Below are positions 8,311-16,428 of a stretch of 64,000 nt of DNA, one piece after another. The notes beneath the pieces are model-generated. The model saw only the letters and a program-made list of their open reading frames with translations, searched no databases and had not been told where the DNA came from. The DNA comes from Actinomadura luteofluorescens. GTDB taxonomy: Bacteria; Actinomycetota; Actinomycetes; Streptosporangiales; Streptosporangiaceae. The stretch lies in the NCBI RefSeq assembly GCF_013409365.1, contig NZ_JACCBA010000001.1, forward strand, positions 7,378,001 to 7,442,000. The letters are read 5' to 3'. The translations under genes were made by a program, and so were the position numbers. Numbering within the stretch: the stretch's first letter is position 1; every line of letters starts with the position of its first letter.

Positions 8311-9957
8311 TTATCCCTCCTCGACGTCCCACCACAGTGCGGTGTCCGGGGGCAGGTCGACGTCTCCGCCGTTCACGGAGCCGTCGGCGCGGACCGGCCC
8401 GCTCGCCAGGAGCGGGGTCCCCCGCACACGGACGCGCGCGGTGGCGTCGCCCATGTTGACCGCGCACGCGAGCCGCCCGTTCCCGCCCCCGGCCGCACGC
8501 ACGAAGACCAGTGTGCCGGGTGAGCTCGCTATCCAGGACAAATCCCCGTCCCCGAGTGCCGGATGCTCGCGGCGCAGGCGCAGCGCCGCGCGGTAGAGCG
8601 CCAGCATGGAACCGGGCTCGCCGTCCTGCGCGGCGACGGTCAGGTCGCGCCACGCGGTGGGGATCGGGAGCCACGGCGCGGCGCCCGCGCCGAACCCGAA
8701 CGGGGGCTCCTCGCCCTCCCACGGCAGCGGGACGCGGCAGCCGTCGCGGCCCGCGCCCTCGCCGCGCAGCCGCTGCGGGTCCTGCTGGAACTCCTCCGGC
8801 AGGTCCAGCACCTCCGGCAGGCCGAGCTCCTCGCCCTGGTAGACGTAGGACGAGCCGGGCAGCGCGAGCGTCAGCAGCGCGGCCGCGCGGGCGCGCCGCA
8901 GGCCGGTCTCGCCGTCGCCGTACCGGGTGACGTGCCGTTTCACGTCGTGGTTGGACAGCACCCAGGTCGCGGGCGCGCCGACGGCCCCGGCGGTGTGCAG
9001 CGACTCCTCGATCACCGCCCGCATCCCGGCCGCCTCCCAGGGCGCGGTCAGGTAGTGGAAGTTGAACGCCTGGTGCAGCTCGTCGGGACGCGTGTAGTCG
9101 GCGAGCCGCTGAGGCGTGGGCGCCCACGCCTCAGCGACGGCGATCCGCTCGCCGCCGTAGGAGTCGAGCAGGCGGCGCCACGCGCGGTGGATGTCGTGGA
9201 CGGCGTCCTGGTCGAAGTAGGGCAGGACGGCCGTGCCGAGCATTTCCGTCTGGTTGGGGTGGCCCACGTCGGGCAGGCCCGGCGCCTTGGCCATGCCGTG
9301 CGCGACGTCCACGCGGAAGCCGTCCACGCCGAGGTCGAGCCAGAACCTCAGGACGTCGGCGAACTCGGCGTGGACCTCGGGGTTCTCCCAGTTCAGGTCG
9401 GGCTGCTCGGGTGCGAACAGGTGCAGGTACCACTGGCCGTCCGGGACCCGCGTCCAGGCGGGGCCGCCGAACACCGACTCCCAGTCGTTCGGGGGTTCGG
9501 CGCCGTCCGGCCCCCGCCCGTCCCGGAAGACGTAGCGGTCGCGCTCGGCGGATCCGGGGGGCGCGGCGAGCGCGGCCCCGAACCAGGCGTGCCGGTCGGA
9601 GGTGTGGTTCGGCACGACGTCCACGATGATCCGCAGCCCGTGCGCGTGCGCGTCCGCGATGAGGTCGCGGGCGTCGGCGAGGGTGCCGAACAGCGGGTCG
9701 ACGTCGCGGTAGTCCGCCACGTCGTAGCCGAAGTCGGCCATCGGCGAGACGTAGAACGGCGTGAGCCACAGCGCGTCGACGCCGAGGCCGGCCAGGTAGG
9801 GCAGCCGGGACCGGATGCCCGGCAGGTCGCCGACGCCGTCGCCGTCGGAGTCGGCGAAGCTGCGCACGTACACCTGGTAGATGACGGCGTCGCGCCACCA
9901 GCCGCCGCCCTCGGCGCGGTCGCCCGCGGTGTGGACGAGCAGGGTGTCCTGGGTCAT
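8311..9957 (-). CDS. GH13 alpha-glucosidase (AglA-like)
   Basis: Cytoplasmic glycoside hydrolase family 13 enzyme, about 548 aa, which would cut alpha-1,4 or alpha-1,6 glucosides brought in by the adjacent importer. The catalytic TIM-barrel signatures are all visible: WWRDAVIYQVYVRSF at the start, DVVPNHTSD (region I), GFRVDVAHG (nucleophile Asp), AEAW (acid Glu) and LSNHDVKRH (third Asp). There is no signal peptide. The ATG at 9957 has AAGGA five bases upstream and is preferred over the ATG at 9963. It lies 31 bases after the second permease gene, in the same operon. Confidence 0.93.
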   Translation of the reverse strand: MTQDTLLVHTAGDRAEGGGWWRDAVIYQVYVRSFADSDGDGVGDLPGIRSRLPYLAGLGVDALWLTPFYVSPMADFGYDVADYRDVDPLFGTLADARDLIADAHAHGLRIIVDVVPNHTSDRHAWFGAALAAPPGSAERDRYVFRDGRGPDGAEPPNDWESVFGGPAWTRVPDGQWYLHLFAPEQPDLNWENPEVHAEFADVLRFWLDLGVDGFRVDVAHGMAKAPGLPDVGHPNQTEMLGTAVLPYFDQDAVHDIHRAWRRLLDSYGGERIAVAEAWAPTPQRLADYTRPDELHQAFNFHYLTAPWEAAGMRAVIEESLHTAGAVGAPATWVLSNHDVKRHVTRYGDGETGLRRARAAALLTLALPGSSYVYQGEELGLPEVLDLPEEFQQDPQRLRGEGAGRDGCRVPLPWEGEEPPFGFGAGAAPWLPIPTAWRDLTVAAQDGEPGSMLALYRAALRLRREHPALGDGDLSWIASSPGTLVFVRAAGGGNGRLACAVNMGDATARVRVRGTPLLASGPVRADGSVNGGDVDLPPDTALWWDVEEG

Positions 9958-9988
9958 GAACATCCTTCGTGTCGGGAGCTGTCGGGTG

Positions 9989-10819
9989 CTACTTGACGCC
10001 GCCGGCGGTGAGCCCGGCGACGATCCGGCGCTGGAAGACCAGCACCACGGCGATGAGCGGGACGGTCACGATCACCCCGGCCGCCATCTGGGTGCCGAAC
10101 GGCTGGTCGAACCCGGAGACGCCGGTGAACTTGGAGATCGCGACGGTCGCGGTCTGCATCTCCTTCTTGTTGACCATGGACAGCGCGATGAGGAACTCGT
10201 TCCACGCGGCGATGAAGGTCAGGATCGCCGTGGTGAACACCCCGGGCGCCGCCAGCGGGACGATGATCTTGCGGAAGGCCTGGCCGCGGGTGCAGCCGTC
10301 CACCATCGCCGCCTGCTCCAGCTCGAACGGCAGCTGCCGGAAGAACGCGGTGAGCAGCCACACCGACAGCGGCAGCGCGAACCCGAGGCTGGGCAGCACC
10401 ATCGCCTGGTAGGTGTTGATCCACTTGATGTCGGTGAAGAGCTTCAGCAGCGGGACCAGCTGCGAGATTCCCGGGAACATCGTCGTCGCGACGATCAGCC
10501 CGAGCACCGCGTTCTTGAACCGGAAGTCCAGGCGGGCGAGCGCGTACGCGGTGAACGTGCCGATCAGCAGGGTGAGCACGGTGGTGGTGCCCGCCACGAT
10601 GACGCTGTTCAGCAGCGCGCGGCCGAAGCCGTTGTCGCCGGAGAACACCGCGGAGAAGTTCTCCCACGACCACCGCGCCGGGACGAGCGAGTTGTCGAAC
10701 TGGTCCTGCGGCCGGCGGAACGCCGAGATCGCCATCCAGTAGAACGGCGCGAGGCAGTACACGGCCACGGCGGCGAACCCGAGGTAGGACAGCGTCCGCT
10801 TCAGCGGTGAGCCGGTCAT
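9989..10819 (-). CDS. Alpha-glucoside ABC transporter permease (MalG-like)
   Basis: Permease of 276 aa for a CUT1 importer. The N-terminal membrane segment reads LSYLGFAAVAVYCLAPFYW. The EAA loop appears as EQAAMVDGCTRGQAFRKIIVPL, with EQAA in place of the more usual EAA. The ATG at 10819 overlaps the TGA of the partner permease (ATGA). Longer upstream readings in this frame only mirror the partner gene. The next gene is the alpha-glucosidase, so substrate import and hydrolysis are co-expressed. Confidence 0.92.
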   Translation of the reverse strand: MTGSPLKRTLSYLGFAAVAVYCLAPFYWMAISAFRRPQDQFDNSLVPARWSWENFSAVFSGDNGFGRALLNSVIVAGTTTVLTLLIGTFTAYALARLDFRFKNAVLGLIVATTMFPGISQLVPLLKLFTDIKWINTYQAMVLPSLGFALPLSVWLLTAFFRQLPFELEQAAMVDGCTRGQAFRKIIVPLAAPGVFTTAILTFIAAWNEFLIALSMVNKKEMQTATVAISKFTGVSGFDQPFGTQMAAGVIVTVPLIAVVLVFQRRIVAGLTAGGVK

Positions 10820-11841
10820 GACGCCCTCCTTCCGGCGCGCGCGGGCCGGACGGCGCGCGGACGCCTGGTGCGCTGGCGGGCCTCGCCGATGATGTCGGCG
10901 CCGAGCAGCTTCACGAACAGGTAGGCGATCAGCGCGATGTACAGGAACAGGATGGTCGCGTACGCCGCCGCCGACCCGTACCGCAGGTTGGACGCCTCGA
11001 ACCAGGCGATCATCGTCAGCGTCTCCACGGACTTCTGGTTGACGCCGATGAGCACGGCGGGCAGGTCGAACATCCGCAGCACGTCCAGCATCCGGAACAG
11101 CACGGCGACCAGCAGCGCGGGCTTGACCAGCGGCAGCGTGATGCGGAAGAACTGCTGGACCGGGCCGGCGCCGTCCACCCGGGCGGCCTCGTAGACGTCC
11201 CGGGGGATCATCTGGAGCCCGGCGAGGACGAGCAGCCCGATGAACGGGGAGGTCTTCCACACCTCGGCGATGACGACGGCCGCCTTGGCGGGGAAGCCGT
11301 CGGCGGTCCACAGGATCTCCTGGCGCAGCACCGCGTTCGCGGCGCCGTCGGCCTGGAAGATCCACCGCCACAGCAGCCCGGAGATCGCGGTCGGGATCGC
11401 CCACGGGACGAGGATGCTCGCCCGCACCAGCGCCCGCCCGCGGAACGCCTGCTGCATGATCAGCGCCATCGCGACGCCGATCACCGTCTCCAGGACGACC
11501 GTGGTGAGGGTGAAGAACGTGGTGTTGGAGAAGGCGTTCCAGAACGCGTCGGCGCGGTCGCCCTGGAAGATGGCGGTGTAGTTGCCGAGGCCGACGAAGC
11601 GGTCGCCCTCCACGACGAACCCGTCGGCGTCCAGTCCCTCGCCCCGCGCGTACAGCGACTCGCGGAACCCGGCGAGGACCGGGTAGCCGATGACGAGCGC
11701 GAGCACGAGCAGGGTGGGCGACAGCAGCAGCGCCGCGAGCCGCCGCGTCCCCTGCACGTCGCTCTTCCCGCGTCCGCGGGGCGCGCCCGCCGCGGCGGTT
11801 CCGGCGGCGGGCGCGCTCTCGGTGGTGGTCATCCCGCTCAC
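10816..11841 (-). CDS. Alpha-glucoside ABC transporter permease (MalF-like)
   Basis: Permease of 341 aa. A long soluble N-terminus (about residues 1-33, Ala/Gly rich) precedes the first helix AALLLSPTLLVLALVIGYPV. The EAA loop is EAARVDGAGPVQQFFRITLP. The start is the GTG at 11841, overlapping the binding-protein stop as GTGA; an ATG at 11832 is an alternative three codons in. The two permeases, the binding protein and the alpha-glucosidase form one operon. No ATPase gene is present in the window. Confidence 0.92.
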   Translation of the reverse strand: MSGMTTTESAPAAGTAAAGAPRGRGKSDVQGTRRLAALLLSPTLLVLALVIGYPVLAGFRESLYARGEGLDADGFVVEGDRFVGLGNYTAIFQGDRADAFWNAFSNTTFFTLTTVVLETVIGVAMALIMQQAFRGRALVRASILVPWAIPTAISGLLWRWIFQADGAANAVLRQEILWTADGFPAKAAVVIAEVWKTSPFIGLLVLAGLQMIPRDVYEAARVDGAGPVQQFFRITLPLVKPALLVAVLFRMLDVLRMFDLPAVLIGVNQKSVETLTMIAWFEASNLRYGSAAAYATILFLYIALIAYLFVKLLGADIIGEARQRTRRPRAVRPARAGRRAS

Positions 11842-13139
11842 TGCGCGGTCAGCGGCTGGAGCTTGGACTGCAGGTCGCTCAGGGCCTGGTCGGCGGGCTT
11901 CTTGCCGGTCACCGCGTCGTACATCTCGCCCTGGACGGCGGCGGTGACGTCGCCGTACTTGACCGCGACCGGACGCGGCTTGGCGTTCGCGATGGCCTGC
12001 TTCAGGACGGGCAGGTACGGGAACTTCTTCACCATCTCGGGGTCGTCGTACAGCGCCGCGACGGTGGGCGCCTGCGAGGTCGCGAGGAGGTTGGCGCGCT
12101 GGGCCTGCTCACCGGTCAGGTAGCGGATGAAGTCGAGCGAGGTCGCCTTGTTCTTGGCGAACGCGGAGATCGCGAGGTTGTGGCCGCCGAGGTTGGCGAC
12201 GCCCGGGCCGTTCGGGCCGGGCAGCGGCGCGACCGCGAACTTGCCCGCCACCTTCGACGAGCCGTCGCCGGAGTCGGCCAGCCCGTACTGGTACGGCCAC
12301 TGCCGCTGGAAGATCAGCTTGCCGGACTGGAAGTAGCGGCGGCCGCCCTCGGTGTCGAGGGTGACGGCCTCCTTCGGCATGTGGTCCTTCTTGGCGCCGA
12401 TGAGGAACTCGACGCCCTGCTTGGCCTGCGGGGTGTTCAGCGCGGGCTTGCCGTCGGGGCCGATGATGGAGCCGCCGGCGCTCTCGATCGCCTCGACCGC
12501 GCTGATCGTCATGCTCTCGGTCTTGTTGACCTCGGTGAAGAAGCAGTCGGCGTCCTTGGCCTCGGGCAGCTTCCTGACCTTGGCGCAGTCGTCCCACATC
12601 TCGGTGTAGGTCTTCGGCGGGCCGGAGATGCCGGCCTTCTCCAGCAGGTCCTTGCGGAAGTAGAGCATCCCGGCGTCGGAGGTGGACGGCACGGCGTACA
12701 GCTTGTCGCGGTACTGCCCGGTGGCGATGGTCGCGGGAAGCATCCTGGACAGGTCGATCTCGCCCTTGGGCAGCTGCGCCAGCCACCGGTTGGCGGCGAA
12801 CTCGGCCGTCCACACCACGTCGAGGTTCAGCACCGAGTAGGCGTCGGACTTGGTCGTGGCGTTCTGGATCATCTGCTGCCGCTGGTCGTTCGGCTCGTCC
12901 GGCAGCTCGATGATGCGGACCTGCTCCTTCGGGTGCTCGGTGTTCCAGCCGTCGAGCTGCTTCTGCAGGTAGCCCGAGCGGTCCTTGCCGGTGACGAAGG
13001 TGATCGGGCCGCGGCCCTGCAGGCTCGCCGCTCCCGCGCCGCCCTTCGAGCCGCCGTCGTCATCGCCGCCGCAGGCGGAGAGCGAGAGCGCGAGGGCGGC
13101 GCAGACGACGGTGCCGCCGATCATGGGGGTGCGCCGCAT
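11838..13139 (-). CDS. Alpha-glucoside-binding lipoprotein (MalE/trehalose-binding-like)
   Basis: Solute-binding protein of 433 aa. The signal peptide ends in a clear lipobox, LSAC, followed by a Gly/Asp-rich linker, giving a membrane-anchored lipoprotein. The early region (IRIIELPDEPNDQRQQMIQNA-like, then DVVWTAEFAANRWLAQLP) resembles actinobacterial trehalose/maltose-binding proteins. Substrate specificity among maltose, trehalose and other alpha-glucosides cannot be fixed from sequence. GGAGGACACC precedes the ATG. It is the first gene of the operon, and its upstream region holds a LacI-type inverted repeat. Confidence 0.9.
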   Translation of the reverse strand: MRRTPMIGGTVVCAALALSLSACGGDDDGGSKGGAGAASLQGRGPITFVTGKDRSGYLQKQLDGWNTEHPKEQVRIIELPDEPNDQRQQMIQNATTKSDAYSVLNLDVVWTAEFAANRWLAQLPKGEIDLSRMLPATIATGQYRDKLYAVPSTSDAGMLYFRKDLLEKAGISGPPKTYTEMWDDCAKVRKLPEAKDADCFFTEVNKTESMTISAVEAIESAGGSIIGPDGKPALNTPQAKQGVEFLIGAKKDHMPKEAVTLDTEGGRRYFQSGKLIFQRQWPYQYGLADSGDGSSKVAGKFAVAPLPGPNGPGVANLGGHNLAISAFAKNKATSLDFIRYLTGEQAQRANLLATSQAPTVAALYDDPEMVKKFPYLPVLKQAIANAKPRPVAVKYGDVTAAVQGEMYDAVTGKKPADQALSDLQSKLQPLTAQ

Positions 13140-13245
13140 GGTGTCCTCCTTCGCGGGGACGCCCCTGGCCGGGCCGCCGTCCCGCAGGTCAAGAGTTGGG
13201 GTGGCTGGTCCGGGACGTTAGCAACGCGTTTCAACCTCGTAAACC

Positions 13246-13268
13246 ACTTGCAGAAACTTTCTGCAAGT
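13246..13268. promoter_or_regulatory. LacI-type operator upstream of the alpha-glucoside operon
   Basis: Perfect inverted repeat ACTTGCAGAA-ACT-TTCTGCAAGT. The CTTGCAG half-sites match the TTGCA-containing sites known for Streptomyces MalR/Reg1-type maltose regulators. It lies 107 bases upstream of the binding-protein start and about 80 bases before the divergent nucleotidyltransferase, so it could influence both. Confidence 0.75.
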
Positions 13269-13347
13269 CCGTGGCCGATCTGTAACCGGTTTGCACAAGC
13301 CAGACAATCCGGTCGACACGCCAGCGGCCCTGCGCCAGGCTGCCCGG

Positions 13348-14049
13348 GTGACGAACCCCGACTCCTCCGGCGCGCTCGGCCTCGTCCGCGACCACACGAT
13401 CCTGTCGGTCGTGGTCGGGTCGCGCGCCTACGGGCTGGCCACGGACGACAGCGACGTCGACCGGCGCGGCGTCTACGCGGCCCCGGCCCCCCTGTTCTGG
13501 GGTTTCGCCAAGCCCCCCACCCATCTGGACGGCCCGCTGCCCGAGCAGTTCTCCTGGGAACTGGAGCGCTTCTGCGAGCTCGCGTTGGGCGCGAACCCGA
13601 CGGTCCTCGAATGCCTGTGGTCGCCGCTGGTCGAGCGGGTCACGCCCGTCGGAGAGGAGCTGCTGGCCCTGCGGACGGCGTTCCTGTCCCGGCACGCGCA
13701 CCGCACGTTCCTCCGCTACGCCGAGGCCCAGTTCCGCAAGCTGGACGGTGACTTGCGCAACGGAGGCGCCCCGCGCTGGAAGCACGTCATGCACATGCTG
13801 CGGCTGCTGGAGAGCGGCCTGCACCTCGTCCGGCACGGCGAGCCGCGGATGGAGGTCGGCGACCTGCGCGACCGGCTTCTCGCCGTCCGCCGCGGCGAGG
13901 TCGGCTGGGACGAGGTCGGCGCGTGGCGCGCCTCCCTCGACGCGGCGATCGAGGAGGCCCTGGACCGCAGCCCGCTGCCGCCCGAACCCGACCGCGCCGC
14001 GGTCGAGGAACTGCTGATCTCCGTCCGACGCAGGAGCGTGACCTGGTGA
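13348..14049 (+). CDS. Nucleotidyltransferase-fold protein 1 (RlaP/PF10127-like)
   Basis: Polymerase-beta-type nucleotidyltransferase domain, about 233 aa. The core motif GSRAYGLATDDSDVDRRGVY gives the G-S and D-x-D elements that bind NTP and metal. The rest is helical and similar to predicted RlaP (RNA-repair-associated) proteins. Reading can begin at a TTG at 13291, but the GTG at 13348 gives a compact N-terminus close to the fold. Neither has a strong ribosome-binding site, so a leaderless start is possible. It overlaps the next gene as GTGA. The substrate is unknown. Confidence 0.75.
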   Translation: MTNPDSSGALGLVRDHTILSVVVGSRAYGLATDDSDVDRRGVYAAPAPLFWGFAKPPTHLDGPLPEQFSWELERFCELALGANPTVLECLWSPLVERVTPVGEELLALRTAFLSRHAHRTFLRYAEAQFRKLDGDLRNGGAPRWKHVMHMLRLLESGLHLVRHGEPRMEVGDLRDRLLAVRRGEVGWDEVGAWRASLDAAIEEALDRSPLPPEPDRAAVEELLISVRRRSVTW

Positions 14050-14792
14050 GACTCCCCGAGGGCATGGCCGGCCGCCTCGCCGCCGACCACCCCTATCCCC
14101 GCGCGTTCCTCACCGTCAGCGGCGCGCACCTGTACGGGTTCCCGTCGCGGGACTCCGACGTCGACCTGCGCGGCGTCCACCTGCTGCCGCTGGAGGAGAT
14201 CGTCGGCCTGGAGACGGGGGAGGAGACCGTCACGCTGATGTGGGACCACGCCGGAGTGGAGGCCGACGCGGTCACCCACGACCTGGCCAAGTTCTGCACG
14301 CTGCTCCTGCGGCGCAACGGCTACGTCCTGGAGCAGCTCATGTCGCCGCTGGTCGTGGCCACCTCGCCCGTGCACGCCGAGCTGAAGTCACTCGTCCCCG
14401 GGCTGGTCACCTTCCACCACGCGCACCACTACCTCGGGTTCGCGCGGTCCCAGTGGAAGCTCTTCGAGCGGTCAAGGGAGATCAAACCGCTCCTCTACAC
14501 GTTCCGGGTGCTGCTGACGGGCGTCCACCTGATGCGGACCGGCGAGGTCGAGGCCGACCTGACGCGGCTCGCCGGCGACGGGCCGTCCTACCTGCCGGAC
14601 CTCATCGAGGCGAAGCGGGCGGCCGAGCACGGCGCGCTGCCCGGTGACGCGCCGGACGCGTCCCGCCTCCAGGAGGACATCGCCGCGCTCACGGTCCTTC
14701 TGGAGGCCGAACGCGACCGCAGCGCCCTCCCCGAAGCGCCCGCGAACCGCCGCGCCCTCCACGACTTGGTGGTCCGCGTCCGCCTGGGCTGA
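14046..14792 (+). CDS. Nucleotidyltransferase-fold protein 2, paralogue of the preceding gene
   Basis: About 248 aa, clearly related to its neighbour: SGAHLYGFPSRDSDVDLRGVH aligns with the first protein's active-site motif, and the later QLMSPLV and YTFRVLLTGVHLMRTGE segments match its CLWSPLV and HMLRLLESGLHLVRHGE. Here the serine of the G-S motif is alanine, so catalysis may be weaker or the protein may act as a partner subunit. The GTG start at 14046 overlaps the previous TGA. The tandem, translationally coupled arrangement suggests a heteromer. The role is unknown. Confidence 0.75.
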   Translation: MRLPEGMAGRLAADHPYPRAFLTVSGAHLYGFPSRDSDVDLRGVHLLPLEEIVGLETGEETVTLMWDHAGVEADAVTHDLAKFCTLLLRRNGYVLEQLMSPLVVATSPVHAELKSLVPGLVTFHHAHHYLGFARSQWKLFERSREIKPLLYTFRVLLTGVHLMRTGEVEADLTRLAGDGPSYLPDLIEAKRAAEHGALPGDAPDASRLQEDIAALTVLLEAERDRSALPEAPANRRALHDLVVRVRLG

Positions 14793-14821
14793 ACCCTGGA
14801 GCGCCTCCCCTGCGTGCCATC

Positions 14822-14887
14822 GGTTGTACGGACCGTTTTGGGACACAACCACCTAAGGCGTTCGCGACGTATCAGGGGTGGTTGTGT
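14822..14887 (+). promoter_or_regulatory. Leader with mutually exclusive inverted repeats before the GTP cyclohydrolase gene
   Basis: ACACAACCACC (14843-14853) and GGTGGTTGTGT (14877-14887) are perfect 11-bp complementary arms around 23 bases, ending three bases before the purine-rich AGGGAAGGGGA ribosome-binding region. An earlier GGTTGT (14822-14827) can pair instead with ACAACC (14845-14850), giving a competing hairpin. This is the geometry of an attenuator or structural switch. It could also be a terminator for the nucleotidyltransferase genes. It matches no riboswitch class I recognise. Confidence 0.55.
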
Positions 14888-14905
14888 AGCCAGGGAAGGG
14901 GAGCG

Positions 14906-15568
14906 ATGGACGAGGGCATCGACCAGAAGGACATCGCGGAGGCGGACCTCAGAACCCGGCGGGGCGTGTTCCGCGCCGTCGCGTTCCGGGACCCGGTCGA
15001 CGGGCACGAGCACATGGCGCTGGTGCGGGGCGAGGTGCGGGGACGCGGCGACGTGCTCGTCCGGATGCACTCCGAGTGCATGACGGGCGACATCTTCGGC
15101 GCGACGCGCTGCGAGTGCGGGGACCAGCTCGGCGCCGCCCTGGACGCCATCGCCCGCGAGGGCGCCGGCGTGCTGGTCTACCTGCGCGGCCACGAGGGCC
15201 GCGGGATCGGGCTGGTGGCCAAGGTCCGGACCCACATCCTGCAGGACGACCAGGGCCTGGACACCGTCGACTCCGCCACGGCCATCGGGCTGCCGGTGGA
15301 CGTCCGCGACTACGGCCCGGCCGCCCGGATCCTGCGGCATCTCGGCGTCCGGTCGGTGCGGCTCATGTCCAACAACCCGGTCAAGGTCAGCGCGCTGGAG
15401 TCCTACGGCGTCTCCGTCGCGGCGCGCGTCCCGCTGCTCGTCCCGGTCAGCGCCGACAACGTCCGCTACCTCACCGCCAAGCGCGACCGGCTCGGCCACG
15501 ACCTCCCGCAGCTCGACGCCCCCGCGGGGCCGCTCGGCGACGCGCCGGTCAGGCAGGCCCGCCGATGA
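14906..15568 (+). CDS. GTP cyclohydrolase II homologue (RibA-like paralogue)
   Basis: Zinc-dependent GTP ring-opening enzyme, 220 aa. Zinc ligands Cys58, Cys69 and Cys71 are in HSECMTGD and RCECG, YLRGHEGRGIGL is the substrate loop, and Arg134 aligns with the catalytic Arg128 of E. coli RibA. At the position of E. coli Tyr105 (KIRAYALQD) this protein has His110 (KVRTHILQD). A change at this tyrosine is what I recall distinguishing the Streptomyces paralogue that stops at the formylated pyrimidine. No other riboflavin genes are nearby, so a dedicated role is likely. The ATG at 14906 follows AAGGGGAGCG, and the stop overlaps the next start (ATGA). Confidence 0.88.
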   Translation: MDEGIDQKDIAEADLRTRRGVFRAVAFRDPVDGHEHMALVRGEVRGRGDVLVRMHSECMTGDIFGATRCECGDQLGAALDAIAREGAGVLVYLRGHEGRGIGLVAKVRTHILQDDQGLDTVDSATAIGLPVDVRDYGPAARILRHLGVRSVRLMSNNPVKVSALESYGVSVAARVPLLVPVSADNVRYLTAKRDRLGHDLPQLDAPAGPLGDAPVRQARR

Positions 15569-16428
15569 CGCGCCCGCTGACGCTCACGCGCCCGGCGCCG
15601 GTACGGCTCCAGGCGCCGCGCCGCCCCCGCCTGACGAGGGGCCCGGAGCTGGCCGCGGCCGTCGCGGCGCAGCTCGCACTGCTGGCGCTGCTCCGTCCCG
15701 GCCACGCGGGCCTGGCCGTGGGCGTCGGGTACGCGCTGGCCTCGTGGGCACTGCTGAGCGCCGCGTTCCGCCGGCGGCGGGCGCTGGGCCCGGCCGACCA
15801 CGTGACGCTGGCGCGGGTGGTGCTCACCGGGGGTGTCGCGGCGCTGGTCGCGGGGCATCTCACCGGTGACGCCCGCGTCTGGCCGCTCGTCGCGGCCGCG
15901 TCGGCGGCCCTCGTCCTGGACGGCGTGGACGGGCGGGTCGCCCGGCGCACCGGGACGGTGTCCAGGCTCGGGGCGCGGTTCGACATGGAGACCGACGCGG
16001 TCCTGGTGCTGGTGCTGAGCGTCGAGGTCGCGCGGTCGGCGGGCCCGTGGGTGCTGGCGATCGGGGCGATGCGGTACGCGTTCGGCGCGGCGGCCTGGGC
16101 GGTCCCGTGGCTGCGCGCGGACCTGCGGCCGAGCATCGCCCGCAAGGCCGTCGCCGTGGTGCAGGGAGTGGCGCTGATCGTCGCGGCGTCGGGCCTCGTC
16201 CCGCATTCGGGCGGGCTCGTGGCGGCGGCGCTGGCGCTGCTGGTGTGGTCGTTCGGACGTGACGTGGCGTGGCTGGCGAAGCGGCGGTACGCGCGGCGCC
16301 GTGGTGCTCTTGTGACGCCTGAGGCCCACGACGCTCAGGTGGCTCGGGCCCAGGAGGCCCAGGGGACTCGGGGGAGGGGCACGGATGGAGCGCGACGCGC
16401 GCGCCTTCTGGATCCGGTCGCCAGGTGA
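15565..16428 (+). CDS. CDP-alcohol phosphatidyltransferase family membrane protein
   Basis: Integral membrane enzyme of 287 aa with the complete CDP-alcohol phosphotransferase signature D-x2-D-G-x2-A-R-x8-G-x3-D-x3-D (DGVDGRVARR...GARFDMETD, about residues 118-143). It transfers a phosphoalcohol from a CDP-activated donor to an alcohol, as in phospholipid headgroup synthesis. The acceptor is unknown. The N-terminal 30 residues are Arg/Pro-rich, followed by several helices, and the C-terminus is a charged soluble tail. Its ATG overlaps the cyclohydrolase stop, and its own end overlaps the dehydrogenase start by 44 bases. Context suggests that the pathway product is lipid-linked. Confidence 0.88.
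   Translation: MTRPLTLTRPAPVRLQAPRRPRLTRGPELAAAVAAQLALLALLRPGHAGLAVGVGYALASWALLSAAFRRRRALGPADHVTLARVVLTGGVAALVAGHLTGDARVWPLVAAASAALVLDGVDGRVARRTGTVSRLGARFDMETDAVLVLVLSVEVARSAGPWVLAIGAMRYAFGAAAWAVPWLRADLRPSIARKAVAVVQGVALIVAASGLVPHSGGLVAAALALLVWSFGRDVAWLAKRRYARRRGALVTPEAHDAQVARAQEAQGTRGRGTDGARRARLLDPVAR

Noticed and set aside
14906-15568. Housekeeping riboflavin gene ribA
   Set aside because: No ribB, ribD, ribE or ribH neighbours, an altered catalytic position (His110) and a gene context of a different pathway.
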